64,000 bases of DNA from assembly GCA_030020825.1 (NCBI GenBank), contig CP125213.1, forward strand, positions 62,001 to 126,000, given 5' to 3'. The DNA comes from Candidatus Blochmannia vicinus. GTDB lineage: Bacteria > Pseudomonadota > Gammaproteobacteria > Enterobacterales > Enterobacteriaceae. Each line of letters begins with the position of its first letter. Positions within the stretch are counted from its first letter, which is position 1. A program made the position numbers and the translations under genes. The notes under the pieces are model-generated. The model was given only the letters and a program-made list of their open reading frames with translations, did no database searches and was not told the origin of the DNA. This document shows positions 37,068-47,235 of this stretch, piece after piece.

Positions 37068-39683
37068 ATGCAAAAATCGTATTCTCCAAGTAAAATTGAA
37101 AGCATTATTCAGAAATATTGGTACAAAAATAAGACTTTTTCAGTAGTAGAAGATAGTAGTAAAAAGAAGTATTATTGTTTATCTATGATTCCATATCCAT
37201 CTGGAAACTTACATATGGGTCATGTGCGTAATTATACAATTGGAGATGTAATTTCTAGATATCAACGTATGCTTGGAAAAAATGTATTACAACCTATAGG
37301 TTGGGATGCTTTTGGGTTGCCTGCAGAACATGCTGCAATTATAAATAATACAGATCCAGAAATTTGGACAAAATCTAATATTTGTTACATGAAAAGTCAG
37401 TTACAATCATTGGGTTTTGCTTACGATTGGAGCAGAGAGATTATAACTTGTCAATCTCAATATTATCGATGGGAGCAATGGTTTTTTACTATTTTATATA
37501 AAAAAGGTTTGGTATATAAAAAAACTTCATCAGTAAATTGGTGTCCATATCATAAAACAGTTTTGGCAAATGAGCAAGTTATTAATAATTGTTGTTGGCG
37601 TTGTCATACTCGTGTGAAATATAAAAAAATTCCGCAATGGTTCATAAAAATTACTGATTATGCAGATCAATTGTTGTATGGGTTAGATCAATTAAAAAAT
37701 TGGCCTAAACAAGTAAAAATTATGCAAAAAAATTGGATAGGACGTTCGGAAGGGGTAAATGTTACTTTTAATATTGAGAATCGTGATGATACGTTAACAG
37801 TATATATAACCCGATTAGATATTTTCATGGGAATTACTTGTTTATTAGTATCTATAGATCATCCGATAGTGTTAAAAATAGCAGCAATTGATCTAAATTT
37901 AGCTCATTTTATTAAAAGATATGAGAATTTTAATATTAAATCGAGTAAAATAAATGTTTGTTTTTTTGAAAAAAAAGGAATGCCTATTAATATTTATGCG
38001 ATACATCCAATTACTAATAGTAGATTGCCAATTTGGGTTGCTAATTTTGTAATACCTATTGAATCCGATGGAATAGGTGCAGCTATGTTGGTTCCAGCCC
38101 ATAATCAACAAGATTGGGAGTTTGCTCATAAATATAGTCTACCAGTTAAAACTGTCATAAAGAATCTGGATGGAACTGAACCAAGCGTTATAATTAAAGC
38201 AATGACTGGAGATGGAATATTATTTAATTCTGGTGAGTTTAATGGATTAAGGTCTTGTATGGCGTCTAATATAATTGCTACAGCATTAATTGCACGTGGT
38301 ATAGCTCAACATAAGATACATTATCGTTTAAAAGATTGGTGTATCTCACGTCAGCGTTATTGGGGAGTGCCTATTCCTATGATAACATTAGAAAATGGTG
38401 TCGTTAAACCGGTTTTTTTTGATCAATTACCGGTAATTCTTCCAAAAAAAATAGCATTTATGCAAAGTAATAGAAATAATAAACATGTAGATAGTTCTTT
38501 GAAGATGTATTCGAATTGGATGAAAACTACTTATAAAGGACAAACAGCTATTCGTGATACTGATACTTTTGATACTTTTATGGAATCTTCTTGGTATTAT
38601 GCTCGTTATACATGTCCTCATTATGACAAATCTATGTTGGATACACGTTCTGCTAATTATTGGTTACCAATTGATCAATATATAGGTGGCATTGAACATG
38701 CCATTATGCATTTATTGTATTTTCGTTTTTTTCATAAATTAATGCGCGATGAAGGATTAGTTTGTTCTGATGAACCTGCAATACGTTTATTATGTCAGGG
38801 TATGGTATTAGCAGATTCATTTTATTATTTATCTACTAATGATCAGCGTATATGGGTGGATCCAACTCATGTTAAAATAATAAAACGTGATAAAATAGGA
38901 CATATTGCAAAGGCTGTAGATAAAGATGGACGTGATTTAATTTATGCCGGAATGTGTAAAATGTCAAAGTCAAAAAATAATGGTATTGATCCCAATATAA
39001 TTATTAAAAAATATGGAGCAGATACAGTACGTTTTTTTATAATGTTTGCTGCTCCAATTGGAGCAGCATTAGAATGGAAAGAATCTGGATTGGAGGGTGC
39101 TAAGCGTTTTCTTAAGCGTGTTTGGAGTTTAGTATATCAACATATCCAAGGTGGGCCTGTGGATAAATTGGACGGTTTAATGCTTAATTATACGCAAAAA
39201 TTTATTCGATATAATATACATAAAACCATAGAAAAAGTTACTGATGATATTGATCGTAGACAATCATTTAATACTGCTTTAGCTGCAATTATGAAATTAG
39301 TGAATGAATTATACAACGTTCCAAAAAAAAGTATGCAAGATAGAGCAGTGTTGCAAGAAGCTTTATTAGTAATAGTCCGATTGCTATATCCGTTTACCCC
39401 ACATATTAGTTTTATTTTATGGAAGGCTTTAGGAGGTTTAAGAGATATTGATCATGCAAAATGGCCAACTGTAGATATACAAGCAATAAGAAATGACAGG
39501 ACGCTTATCATAGTGCAAATTAATGGAAAAATGAGACATAAAATATATGTACCACTGAATAGTGATAAGAATGTAATTTATAAATTATTAGAATCAGAGA
39601 ATATTTTGAATAAATATCTTATTGGAAAAAAAATAAATAATATAATCTATGTTCCAAATAGAGTGATCAATATTATTATATAG
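37068..39683 (+). CDS. leuS: Leucyl-tRNA synthetase
   Basis: Class I synthetase charging tRNA-Leu. The frame opens at 37002, but MQKSYSPSKIE at 37068 matches the E. coli start; this gives 871 aa (E. coli 860). The HIGH motif appears as PSGNLHMGHVRNYT, the KMSKS motif as CKMSKSKNNGIDP. The CP1 editing domain is present but divergent in its first half (about 220-340), with MTGDGILFNSGEFNGL retained. The stop overlaps the GTG start of lptE by one base. Confidence 0.96.
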   Translation: MQKSYSPSKIESIIQKYWYKNKTFSVVEDSSKKKYYCLSMIPYPSGNLHMGHVRNYTIGDVISRYQRMLGKNVLQPIGWDAFGLPAEHAAIINNTDPEIWTKSNICYMKSQLQSLGFAYDWSREIITCQSQYYRWEQWFFTILYKKGLVYKKTSSVNWCPYHKTVLANEQVINNCCWRCHTRVKYKKIPQWFIKITDYADQLLYGLDQLKNWPKQVKIMQKNWIGRSEGVNVTFNIENRDDTLTVYITRLDIFMGITCLLVSIDHPIVLKIAAIDLNLAHFIKRYENFNIKSSKINVCFFEKKGMPINIYAIHPITNSRLPIWVANFVIPIESDGIGAAMLVPAHNQQDWEFAHKYSLPVKTVIKNLDGTEPSVIIKAMTGDGILFNSGEFNGLRSCMASNIIATALIARGIAQHKIHYRLKDWCISRQRYWGVPIPMITLENGVVKPVFFDQLPVILPKKIAFMQSNRNNKHVDSSLKMYSNWMKTTYKGQTAIRDTDTFDTFMESSWYYARYTCPHYDKSMLDTRSANYWLPIDQYIGGIEHAIMHLLYFRFFHKLMRDEGLVCSDEPAIRLLCQGMVLADSFYYLSTNDQRIWVDPTHVKIIKRDKIGHIAKAVDKDGRDLIYAGMCKMSKSKNNGIDPNIIIKKYGADTVRFFIMFAAPIGAALEWKESGLEGAKRFLKRVWSLVYQHIQGGPVDKLDGLMLNYTQKFIRYNIHKTIEKVTDDIDRRQSFNTALAAIMKLVNELYNVPKKSMQDRAVLQEALLVIVRLLYPFTPHISFILWKALGGLRDIDHAKWPTVDIQAIRNDRTLIIVQINGKMRHKIYVPLNSDKNVIYKLLESENILNKYLIGKKINNIIYVPNRVINIII

Positions 39684-40246
39684 TGAACGTTGAACATTCT
39701 TTGCATATAAAGAATTATCTTTTAATAATTGTAAGTATTGTTACTATGATTATGTTTGAAAGTTGTGGTTATCGATTGTGTACAAATATAGCGGAAAAAA
39801 AGTCACAAATAATTAATAATATGAGTTCTATATCATTACGTAGCTATGATCCATTTGGACCAATAACTCGTGCTATACTGACTGAGTTGCATGTTAACCA
39901 AATTGGTGTTGTTGATGATATAAGTAATAACTTATGCGCACAAGAAGTCCATATTCCTTGTTTACGTATTCTTGGTGCTTCAGAAAAGTATATAACTACT
40001 TTTGTTTTTCAGAATGGAAACGAAGCTGGATATCAATTAATATTGCATATACGAACTAATTTATTCATACCAAATAAAAATTGTTGTCCTATTAATATTC
40101 GTGTGTATCGTTCTTTTATACGAAATCCTGGCAGTGCTTTATTTAAAGATACACAAGAAAATGATATACGTCAAGATATGTATCGAGATGCAGCACAACA
40201 ACTTATACGTCAATTATTTTTAAGATTTGATGATTTTTATAATTGA
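39683..40246 (+). CDS. lptE: LPS-assembly lipoprotein LptE
   Basis: Outer-membrane lipoprotein that plugs LptD and inserts LPS. GTG start at 39683 overlaps the leuS stop. The 187 residues open with a signal peptide and the lipobox-like MFESC (C28 lipidated), which is weaker than the usual L-A-G-C. The mature part matches E. coli: PFGPITRAILTELHVNQI, LRILGASEKYITTFVFQNGNEAGYQ, VYRSFIRNPG, MYRDAAQQLIRQL. E. coli LptE has about 193 aa with a poorly conserved tail that is shortened here. Its presence implies LPS is still exported. Confidence 0.92.
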   Translation: MNVEHSLHIKNYLLIIVSIVTMIMFESCGYRLCTNIAEKKSQIINNMSSISLRSYDPFGPITRAILTELHVNQIGVVDDISNNLCAQEVHIPCLRILGASEKYITTFVFQNGNEAGYQLILHIRTNLFIPNKNCCPINIRVYRSFIRNPGSALFKDTQENDIRQDMYRDAAQQLIRQLFLRFDDFYN

Positions 40247-40309
40247 GATATGTGACAAAATTATTTTTGTATCTAATATTGATATTTTATTTTGTCATTA
40301 AGGTATGTC

Positions 40310-41335
40310 ATGATACGGATATATCCAGAACAATTATTTTTAGAGTTAAAAAAAGAACTTAAGTCTGTGTATTTATTGCTAGGAAATGATTCTTATCTTT
40401 TGCAAGAGAGTTATCTTAGTATTATAAAGGCAGCTAAGATATTAAATTTTAATACGTCTGTCAATTTAGAATTGGATATATATTCTGATTGGAAGGATGT
40501 ATTTAATTTATTTAAAACGACAAATTTATTTGAAAAACGAAAAATATTTTCGTTGAAATTTACTCAAAATTATCCTATTTCTTATTTTAATAAAAATATT
40601 CCTTTATTATTTCCGTTGCTTCATGATGATTTAGTATTAATTATATATATTCAGGAATCGAAGCAAATGAGTAAAAATAATATTTGGTTACAATATTTTA
40701 ATAAGAAAGGAATATTTGTTGATTGTAGCACACTCACGTATGGACGGATGACAGTATGGGTAGAAAATCAAGCGAAGCATATGAAACTCGTTATAGAAAA
40801 TTTAGCTTGTCAATTGTTATGTTATTATTATGAAGGTAGTTTAATTTTGTTGAATCAAATGTTACAAAATTTATCTTTAATTTATCCTGATGGAAATTTA
40901 AATTTTGCACGTGTCAGAAAAGTAGTTACTGATTCAGCATATTTTAATATTAACCATTGGGTGGAAGCAATTTTAGTAGGTAAGAAACAACGTGCTGATC
41001 GAATTTTACGGCAGTTGGAATATATGGAAGTTGATTTAGAAAAATTGTTGCATAAAATTAAATCTGAAGTATTAACAATAATTAATATAAAATATGGTAT
41101 GGCACAAAGAAAATCATTTTTTAGCTTATTAAAACAATATAAAATATACAAAGAGTATCATTGCACATTGTTGTCTAGAGCGGTGAAACGGTTAAGTTTG
41201 TCTAAATTATATCAATCAGTTGGACTATTAGTACAAATAGAATTAAGATACAAACAGGATTATATTTCTCTTTCATGGTCTAGTTTTGAGGTATTGTCGG
41301 CTATATTATGTTACGATGAAAAAATTAATATATAA
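40310..41335 (+). CDS. holA: DNA polymerase III delta subunit
   Basis: Opens the beta clamp in the clamp-loader complex together with DnaX. I start at ATG 40310 (MIRIYPEQLFLEL) to match E. coli MIRLYPEQL; the frame is open from 40292. The product is 341 aa (E. coli 343). YLLLGNDSYLLQES is strongly conserved; the rest is diverged but of correct length, with the C-terminal helical domain intact. It is followed by an empty gap where nadD sits in E. coli. Confidence 0.92.
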   Translation: MIRIYPEQLFLELKKELKSVYLLLGNDSYLLQESYLSIIKAAKILNFNTSVNLELDIYSDWKDVFNLFKTTNLFEKRKIFSLKFTQNYPISYFNKNIPLLFPLLHDDLVLIIYIQESKQMSKNNIWLQYFNKKGIFVDCSTLTYGRMTVWVENQAKHMKLVIENLACQLLCYYYEGSLILLNQMLQNLSLIYPDGNLNFARVRKVVTDSAYFNINHWVEAILVGKKQRADRILRQLEYMEVDLEKLLHKIKSEVLTIINIKYGMAQRKSFFSLLKQYKIYKEYHCTLLSRAVKRLSLSKLYQSVGLLVQIELRYKQDYISLSWSSFEVLSAILCYDEKINI

Positions 41336-42031
41336 TTTTTGTAAGTAATACCATGTACTATTTTGGTCTTATTTATAAAAAGGCTTTAAAAGTTTTATGT
41401 GATAACTATATCATAGTTGTTGTAATACGATATGTAGATTATTTATATAATATATATATTGCAGTTATGAAAATAGATTGTAACAAAAAATTTAATTGGT
41501 TACGGTTAAATCATATTAATATACATGGAAAGTGGTTTTTGATTTTCACTATTAATAGGTGAAGTATGTATGTGTGATTGTATGTAATTATTTTGATAAT
41601 AATCTAAAATACTGAAAATTTATAATTATTATTGTATTAATTTTTTTATAGCGAAAGCTATGATATAAGACACATAGTTAATATTTGTACTTTTTGAATC
41701 GACAATATGTTTTATTTGAGTTTTATTAAAAATTAATAATACAGTAGATAAATGTATAATATGTGCGTAAATAATAGCTATTTTTATTAAAATTGATAGA
41801 ATGTTTTTAAATAATAATACGATTTATAAAACAGAATATGTTAAAAAATAAAGTTCTATTTATTTAGTGCATAGACTAAGGTATTGAATATTACTTTATA
41901 AAATTGTTTGTATTTATTTAAAAATTGTAAATTTGTAAAATAATTATTGTGTTACATAATAGATATTGTACATTGATGATGTTTATATAACGATATAAAC
42001 ATCATACAAATATGTATTTAGGCGTTAAACT
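41336..42031. other. Gene-free region at the nadD position
   Basis: 696 bases between holA and rsfS. E. coli has nadD and cobC here. A 69-codon open frame (41353-41562) has no similarity to NadD or any family I know. I regard the region as eroded. Confidence 0.6.
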
Positions 42032-42349
42032 GTGCAATCCGATATTTTGAAAGAATTTGTAGTTAATATTATTAATAATATACAAGGACAAGATATTATA
42101 TGTTTTGACATGTATGGCAAAACATATATTACGGATGTTATGATTATCTGTACTGGGATGTCTAGTCGGCATGTAATTTCAATATCTCAAGAGATATTGA
42201 AAAAATCCCGTGGGATAGGTGTGAAACCTTATGGTATAGAAGGTATGAATTTTGGAGAATGGGTTTTAGTAGACTTGGGTGATGTAGTTATACATGTGAT
42301 GCAGAAAGAAATTCGTACTCTGTATGAGTTAGAAAAGCTTTGGTGTTAG
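42032..42349 (+). CDS. rsfS: Ribosomal silencing factor RsfS
   Basis: Binds ribosomal protein L14 and blocks subunit joining. The 105-aa product has the same length as E. coli RsfS (YbeB), with GQDIICFDMYGKTYITDVMIICTG-like core, SSRHVISIS, and the end VDLGDVVIHVMQKE...LYELEKLW. Start is GTG. rlmH, normally next, is absent; mrdA follows after 124 bases with a hairpin between. Confidence 0.93.
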   Translation: MQSDILKEFVVNIINNIQGQDIICFDMYGKTYITDVMIICTGMSSRHVISISQEILKKSRGIGVKPYGIEGMNFGEWVLVDLGDVVIHVMQKEIRTLYELEKLWC

Positions 42350-42365
42350 TATAAATAAAGAGTTT

Positions 42366-42400
42366 ATTTGTAAATACACCTGTTGTGTGTATTTACAAAT
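42366..42400 (+). terminator. Hairpin after rsfS
   Basis: Arms 42366-42379 and 42387-42400 pair over 14 bases around a seven-base loop, 16 bases after the rsfS stop. It probably limits read-through into mrdA. No U-run follows. Confidence 0.6.
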
Positions 42401-42473
42401 ATTTCACTTGTTATATAAGTAGTTATATACTTATATCAATTATTGATATTAGATATAAGTAAACTTTAATTAC

Positions 42474-44324
42474 ATGAAGTTAAATGATTCTCAAATTTTT
42501 TATAATTATTCGGCCGAGTTATTGTTGTTTGCACGTCGTGTAACTATTGCGTGTGTTTTTGTTTTATTAATCACTAGTATTCTATTTATTCATTTATATC
42601 AGATACAAATAGTTAATTTTAATATGTATACTACTCGTTCTAACGAAAACCGTATTAAGATTATTCCTATTCCGCCCAAAAGAGGTATTATTTATGACCG
42701 TAATGGAATAGCTTTAGCATTAAATCGAACCATTTACCAGTTAGAAATAACACCAGAAAATACAATTAATTTAAATCAAACGATTCATGAATTACAGTCA
42801 TTATTAAATTTAAGTGATTACGATATAGTGCGTTTTGAAAAAGCTCGAAAACGTTCTTCTCAATTTGAGTCATTGCCTATTAAGATTGGTTTAACAGAAG
42901 AACAACAAGCTCGATTTGCTGTTAATAGATTTAGATTTTCAGGGGTAACAATGAAAAGTTATCAACGTCGTTACTATCCTTATGGATCTGATTTAAGTCA
43001 TGTAATTGGATATATTTCTAAGATTAATGAGGAAGAAATAAAAAGATTGAGTAAACAAGGTATTTTAGGTAAGTATATTTCTGCTCCTAATATAGGAAAA
43101 TTAGGTATTGAACGTTATTATGAAAATATTTTACATGGTACTCCAGGTTACGGAGCTGTAGAAATAAATAGTCGTGGGAAAATTATTAGAAAATTATATA
43201 AAAGATATCCAATTCCAGGAAGAAGTATTGTTTTAACATTAGATTTGAATTTACAACAATATATTGTAAAATTGCTATTAGGTAGTCGATCTTCTGTAAT
43301 AGTCATTGATCCGAGAAATGGCGGAATTAAAGCTTTGATTTCAAATCCTAGTTATGACCCAAATTTATTTGTCGATGGTATATCTAATACAGAATATAGT
43401 CTTTTATTGAAAGATAATAATTGTCCTTTGCTTAATCGTGCCACTCAGGGGATATATCCTCCTGCATCTACAGTAAAACCTTATATTTCTGTATCTGCTT
43501 TAATTTTAGGAGTAATTAATCAAAATTTTCTATTTTCTGATCCTGGTTGGTGGCAATTACCTGGTTCAGAAAAACGTTTTCGTGATTGGAAACGATGGGG
43601 GCATGGAGAATTAAATATTACAAAAGCTCTTGAAGAATCTTCTGATACTTTTTTTTATCAAATAGCTTATAAGATGGGAATAGATAGTTTGTCTGAATGG
43701 ATGAAAAAATTTGGATATGGTAGATATACTGGTATTGATTTATTTGAAGAATTAACTGGTGTTATGCCGACTAAAGCGTGGAAAATACAACGGTTTAACA
43801 AACCATGGTATCAAGGAGATACAATCCCGGTAGGTATAGGACAGGGATATTGGACTGCTACTCCTGTACAAATGTCTAAGGCATTAATTACTTTAATTAA
43901 TGATGGCAATGTGCTTATTCCTCATTTGCTTGATAGTATTTTATTAGAAAAAGATTATATTCCGTACCATCAAACGGAATGCGATCAAGTAGGTGATCCA
44001 AAATCGGATGTATGGAAAATTGCTAAAGATGGGATGTTCGGAGCAGCTAATCGTCCAAATGGGACAGTTAGTAGTAGTTTTTCTGACGCTTCATATAAAG
44101 CAGCAGCTAAATCTGGCACAGCACAATTATTTAGTTTAAAAAGTAATCAAAACTATGATCCAAACAGAATATCTGAGTATCTTAGAGATCATAAATTGAT
44201 GACCGCATTTGCCCCATATGAAAATCCTACGATAGCAGTAGTAGTAATTTTAGAAAATGCTAAAACTGGAATATCAATAGGAACAATTACAAGAAAAATA
44301 TTTGATTATGCTTTATTACAATGA
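42474..44324 (+). CDS. mrdA: Penicillin-binding protein 2 (rod-shape transpeptidase)
   Basis: Class B PBP that cross-links peptidoglycan for cylindrical growth, paired with RodA. The 616-aa protein (E. coli 633) has an N-terminal transmembrane helix (about 20-45), the pedestal domain with SNENRIKIIPIPPKRGIIYDRNG-type sequence, and a transpeptidase domain with the active serine S332 in the STVK motif, SSDTF (E. coli SADTF) and KSGTAQ. One change next to the active site: PPAS instead of PPGS. The C-terminal tail is shortened. mrdB follows after 63 bases. Confidence 0.95.
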   Translation: MKLNDSQIFYNYSAELLLFARRVTIACVFVLLITSILFIHLYQIQIVNFNMYTTRSNENRIKIIPIPPKRGIIYDRNGIALALNRTIYQLEITPENTINLNQTIHELQSLLNLSDYDIVRFEKARKRSSQFESLPIKIGLTEEQQARFAVNRFRFSGVTMKSYQRRYYPYGSDLSHVIGYISKINEEEIKRLSKQGILGKYISAPNIGKLGIERYYENILHGTPGYGAVEINSRGKIIRKLYKRYPIPGRSIVLTLDLNLQQYIVKLLLGSRSSVIVIDPRNGGIKALISNPSYDPNLFVDGISNTEYSLLLKDNNCPLLNRATQGIYPPASTVKPYISVSALILGVINQNFLFSDPGWWQLPGSEKRFRDWKRWGHGELNITKALEESSDTFFYQIAYKMGIDSLSEWMKKFGYGRYTGIDLFEELTGVMPTKAWKIQRFNKPWYQGDTIPVGIGQGYWTATPVQMSKALITLINDGNVLIPHLLDSILLEKDYIPYHQTECDQVGDPKSDVWKIAKDGMFGAANRPNGTVSSSFSDASYKAAAKSGTAQLFSLKSNQNYDPNRISEYLRDHKLMTAFAPYENPTIAVVVILENAKTGISIGTITRKIFDYALLQ

Positions 44325-44387
44325 ATGAATATTTGATTGTGCTGTTTTATTTATTTTTGTCAATCTAACTAATTATTAAATGTATTC

Positions 44388-45500
44388 ATGAATCAAATTA
44401 TTCGACGGAATTCATTATGGGATAAGTATCATATTGATTTAACATTATTTTTACTTATTATTTTTTTATTGTTATATGGAACATTTATAATGTGGAGCGC
44501 GTGTGGTCAAAATTTTGAAATGATGCGACTAAAAATATTGCAAATTATAGGAGGATTATTGCTTATGTTTTTTTTAGCGCAGATTTCACCTAGAGTTTAT
44601 GAATTTTGGGCGCCTTATATATATTTTTTGTGTCTTATATTATTAATATCAGTTAATATGATTGGACAAATTAGCAAAGGAGCACAGCGTTGGTTAGATT
44701 TTGGTATAATAAGGTTTCAACCATCAGAAATAGTAAAAATTTCTGTTTTGCTTATGGTGTCATATTATGTTGATAGAGGACGACATCCACCATCTTTTAA
44801 AAATGTTGCCATAGCGCTATTATTAATTATAATTCCTACTATATTTATGTTAACACAACCAGATTTGGGAACAGCGATTTTAACGGTTAGTGCTGGTTTG
44901 TTTGTATTATTTTTATCTGGAATTAGTTGGAAATTAATTATATTTACGTTATTGCTCATGGTTTTGTTTACTCCTATATTTTGGTTTGTTTGCATGCATG
45001 AATATCAGAGGTCCAGAATAACGATATTATTGCATCCAGAAATTGATCCATTAGGTGCTGGATATCATATTATTCAATCAAAAATTGCTATTGGTTCAGG
45101 TGGTTTAACTGGAAAAGGATGGTTACATGGGACACAATCACAATTAGAATTTTTGCCAGAACGTCATACTGATTTTATTTTTGCGGTAATAGGGGAAGAG
45201 TTAGGATTGTTGGGAATATTAATATTATTAATGTTGTATTTAGGAATTATATTTCGTGGATTTATTATTGCGGTTAAAATAAAACATATGTTTGGCCGAC
45301 TAATTATTGGTAGTTTTATGTTAGTGTTATTTATGTATATTTTTGTAAATATTGGTATGGTTAGCGGTTTATTACCAGTAGTAGGTATTCCCTTGCCATT
45401 AATAAGTTATGGGGGTTCATCTTTGTTAGTATTAATGGCTGGATTTGGCATAGTTATGTCAATGAATGGACATAGAAAAATGATTTCTAAAATTTTATAA
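44388..45500 (+). CDS. mrdB: Peptidoglycan glycosyltransferase RodA
   Basis: SEDS-family polymerase of the elongasome. The 370-aa protein equals E. coli RodA in length and has about ten hydrophobic helices. Conserved signatures are GAQRWLDFG, RFQPSEIVKI, QPDLGTA, the catalytic-aspartate region QLEFLPERHTDFIFAVIGEELG and the C-terminal GIPLPLISYGGSS. With mrdA it shows that the bacterium keeps rod-shaped wall growth. Confidence 0.96.
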   Translation: MNQIIRRNSLWDKYHIDLTLFLLIIFLLLYGTFIMWSACGQNFEMMRLKILQIIGGLLLMFFLAQISPRVYEFWAPYIYFLCLILLISVNMIGQISKGAQRWLDFGIIRFQPSEIVKISVLLMVSYYVDRGRHPPSFKNVAIALLLIIIPTIFMLTQPDLGTAILTVSAGLFVLFLSGISWKLIIFTLLLMVLFTPIFWFVCMHEYQRSRITILLHPEIDPLGAGYHIIQSKIAIGSGGLTGKGWLHGTQSQLEFLPERHTDFIFAVIGEELGLLGILILLMLYLGIIFRGFIIAVKIKHMFGRLIIGSFMLVLFMYIFVNIGMVSGLLPVVGIPLPLISYGGSSLLVLMAGFGIVMSMNGHRKMISKIL

Positions 45501-45838
45501 TAATTTTAATTTATAACGTAATGAAATTAATAATTAACATTGTTGTTGTATTGATAATATTAGGTTGAAAATTTTAAAGCTTAAAATATATGAAAAGTAT
45601 TTATATATACATAAAATGTATTATCATTACATATAATACAAAACATTTTATTAAGTAAATTAGTTATATATGTTATAAATGTGTTTTTTAATGTAGAGAT
45701 ATAATATATGTTATAATATAATAAATGTCCTAATTATTTTAGGTTAGAAAATATCACTGAGTTCATTTAGTTTTAGTTTACTGAATTAATTAGTTAGTTT
45801 ATATGGTAAAATGATAATATATGATTGAAAAAGTTATT
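45501..45838. other. Intergenic region mrdB / transporter
   Basis: 338 bases between convergent genes; no gene or strong hairpin recognised. rlpA and dacA, next in the E. coli cluster, are absent. This is a junction between two ancestral gene-order segments. Confidence 0.55.
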
Positions 45839-46780
45839 TTAGCGCGTGTTTTTTTGAATTTGCATGATACATGTAACTCCAGAAATTAATAAAAACATTC
45901 CAATTAAAATTAAAGGAGATGGCCATAGTTGGCGATGTATAAATGAGTATATTAAACCTGCTATAGTTTCTACTACAATTAGTGGGCCTATTAATGTTGT
46001 TGGTAATCTTTGACTGGCTTCGTTCCAAAAGAATGTGCCTAACCAAGAGCAACAAAATCCAATTAAGATCATTAATAAAATAAAAAAAACTGGTCTGGGA
46101 CCAAAGGGCAATATAAATTCATCTTGCATAAGATCTGAACAACAGATACATACAAAGCAATAAACGAGACATGATAATGGTAATGTAACTACTCCTTGTG
46201 CGTTGGCCCAAGTCATAGGTTTATTATATGGATGTGTTTTTAGCCAACGTGCATTTCTCAATGCATACCACGCCCAGCATAAAACAGAAATCATTGCTAA
46301 AATTATTCCACTTATATATTGCCATATGTTAAATATGAAAAATTCAGATTTTAGTTCAGAAACGTTTACGCATAATAATCCTATTCCCATTAGAAATAAT
46401 GATGTTAGTAAAGTATGATATGGCAATTTTTGTTCATTATTAGAAATAATATGTGTTGTTATAGTTAACATTAAAGGTAAGGTTCCAATAATAGCTGTTG
46501 AAATCGGAGCTCCAACACGTTGGATAGCGCTTGTTAAGCATGTATAATACACTAAATGGCCTGCTAAGACTAATTTTATTGCTTCTAACCAATCTTGCAA
46601 CAATAACTTACGTAACCGTGCTCTATCGTACCATGATAGTGGTATTGAGATTAATCCAAATGCAATGTAACGACCAGATGCTTGTAATATACTGGGATAT
46701 TCTGGTATTAATAAGGGACCAATAAAGATCAACCCCCACAACAATCCTGAGATTACAGCAAAAGCAATTCCTAGTATCAT
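45839..46780 (-). CDS. EamA/DMT-superfamily membrane transporter
   Basis: A 313-aa membrane protein of the drug/metabolite transporter superfamily. About ten hydrophobic helices fall into two EamA halves; the first contains GLLWGLIFIGPLLI, the charged YDRARLRKLLLQDW loop and IGTLPLMLT, the second CWAWYALRNARW and STTLIGPLIVVETIAGLIYSF-like sequence. Such proteins usually export amino acids or small metabolites, but the substrate cannot be read from sequence. It stands alone between mrdB and tRNA-Arg. In a nutritional symbiont it could be one route for metabolite exchange (inference). Confidence 0.85.
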   Translation of the reverse strand: MILGIAFAVISGLLWGLIFIGPLLIPEYPSILQASGRYIAFGLISIPLSWYDRARLRKLLLQDWLEAIKLVLAGHLVYYTCLTSAIQRVGAPISTAIIGTLPLMLTITTHIISNNEQKLPYHTLLTSLFLMGIGLLCVNVSELKSEFFIFNIWQYISGIILAMISVLCWAWYALRNARWLKTHPYNKPMTWANAQGVVTLPLSCLVYCFVCICCSDLMQDEFILPFGPRPVFFILLMILIGFCCSWLGTFFWNEASQRLPTTLIGPLIVVETIAGLIYSFIHRQLWPSPLILIGMFLLISGVTCIMQIQKNTR

Positions 46781-46968
46781 AATACCTTTATTGTACTAAT
46801 TAAACATATGGATACTATTATTTAGTGAAAATCTATTTTTATTAAGTTAAAAGTATATATTGTTGAGTATACACATTTCGATTAAATAGTGTTATATGAT
46901 TATTTGATTAAGACTTATTTATTCATATTAATTTAGGTTTATATACTACAAGTATATACTATGGATAA

Positions 46969-47042
46969 TACGCCCTATAGGATTCGAACCTATAACTTAC
47001 AGCTTAGAAGGCTGTTACTCTATCCAATTGAGTTAAGGGCGC
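46969..47042 (-). tRNA. argU: tRNA-Arg (UCU)
   Basis: On the minus strand the sequence starts GCGCCCTTAACTCAATTGG and folds as a cloverleaf with anticodon TCT in the loop CTTCTAA. It matches E. coli argU, which also lies near folD. The terminal pair is G1:U72 (3' strand AGGGCGT) and the discriminator is A, where E. coli has G1:C72 and G. No encoded CCA. It reads AGA, which is expected to be a frequent Arg codon in this A+T-rich genome. Confidence 0.95.
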
Positions 47043-47235
47043 ATTAACATGTCATGTTTTGTACATATTTTTAAAAAAGAACAATAGTGTTCTGGTATTT
47101 ACCTAATTAAGTTAAATATTTTCTTTTTGAAAAAAGATGTGTAAAAGAAAGTGTATAATTTAGAGTTAATAGTAATATATATTTATAAAAATAACATCAT
47201 CGTATTAATATAAAATTATTGGATATATTATTGAA

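Noticed and set aside
41353..41562. 69-codon open frame as a small gene or nadD remnant
   Set aside because: No recognisable domain, no resemblance to NadD motifs, and composition matches the surrounding A+T-rich noncoding DNA.
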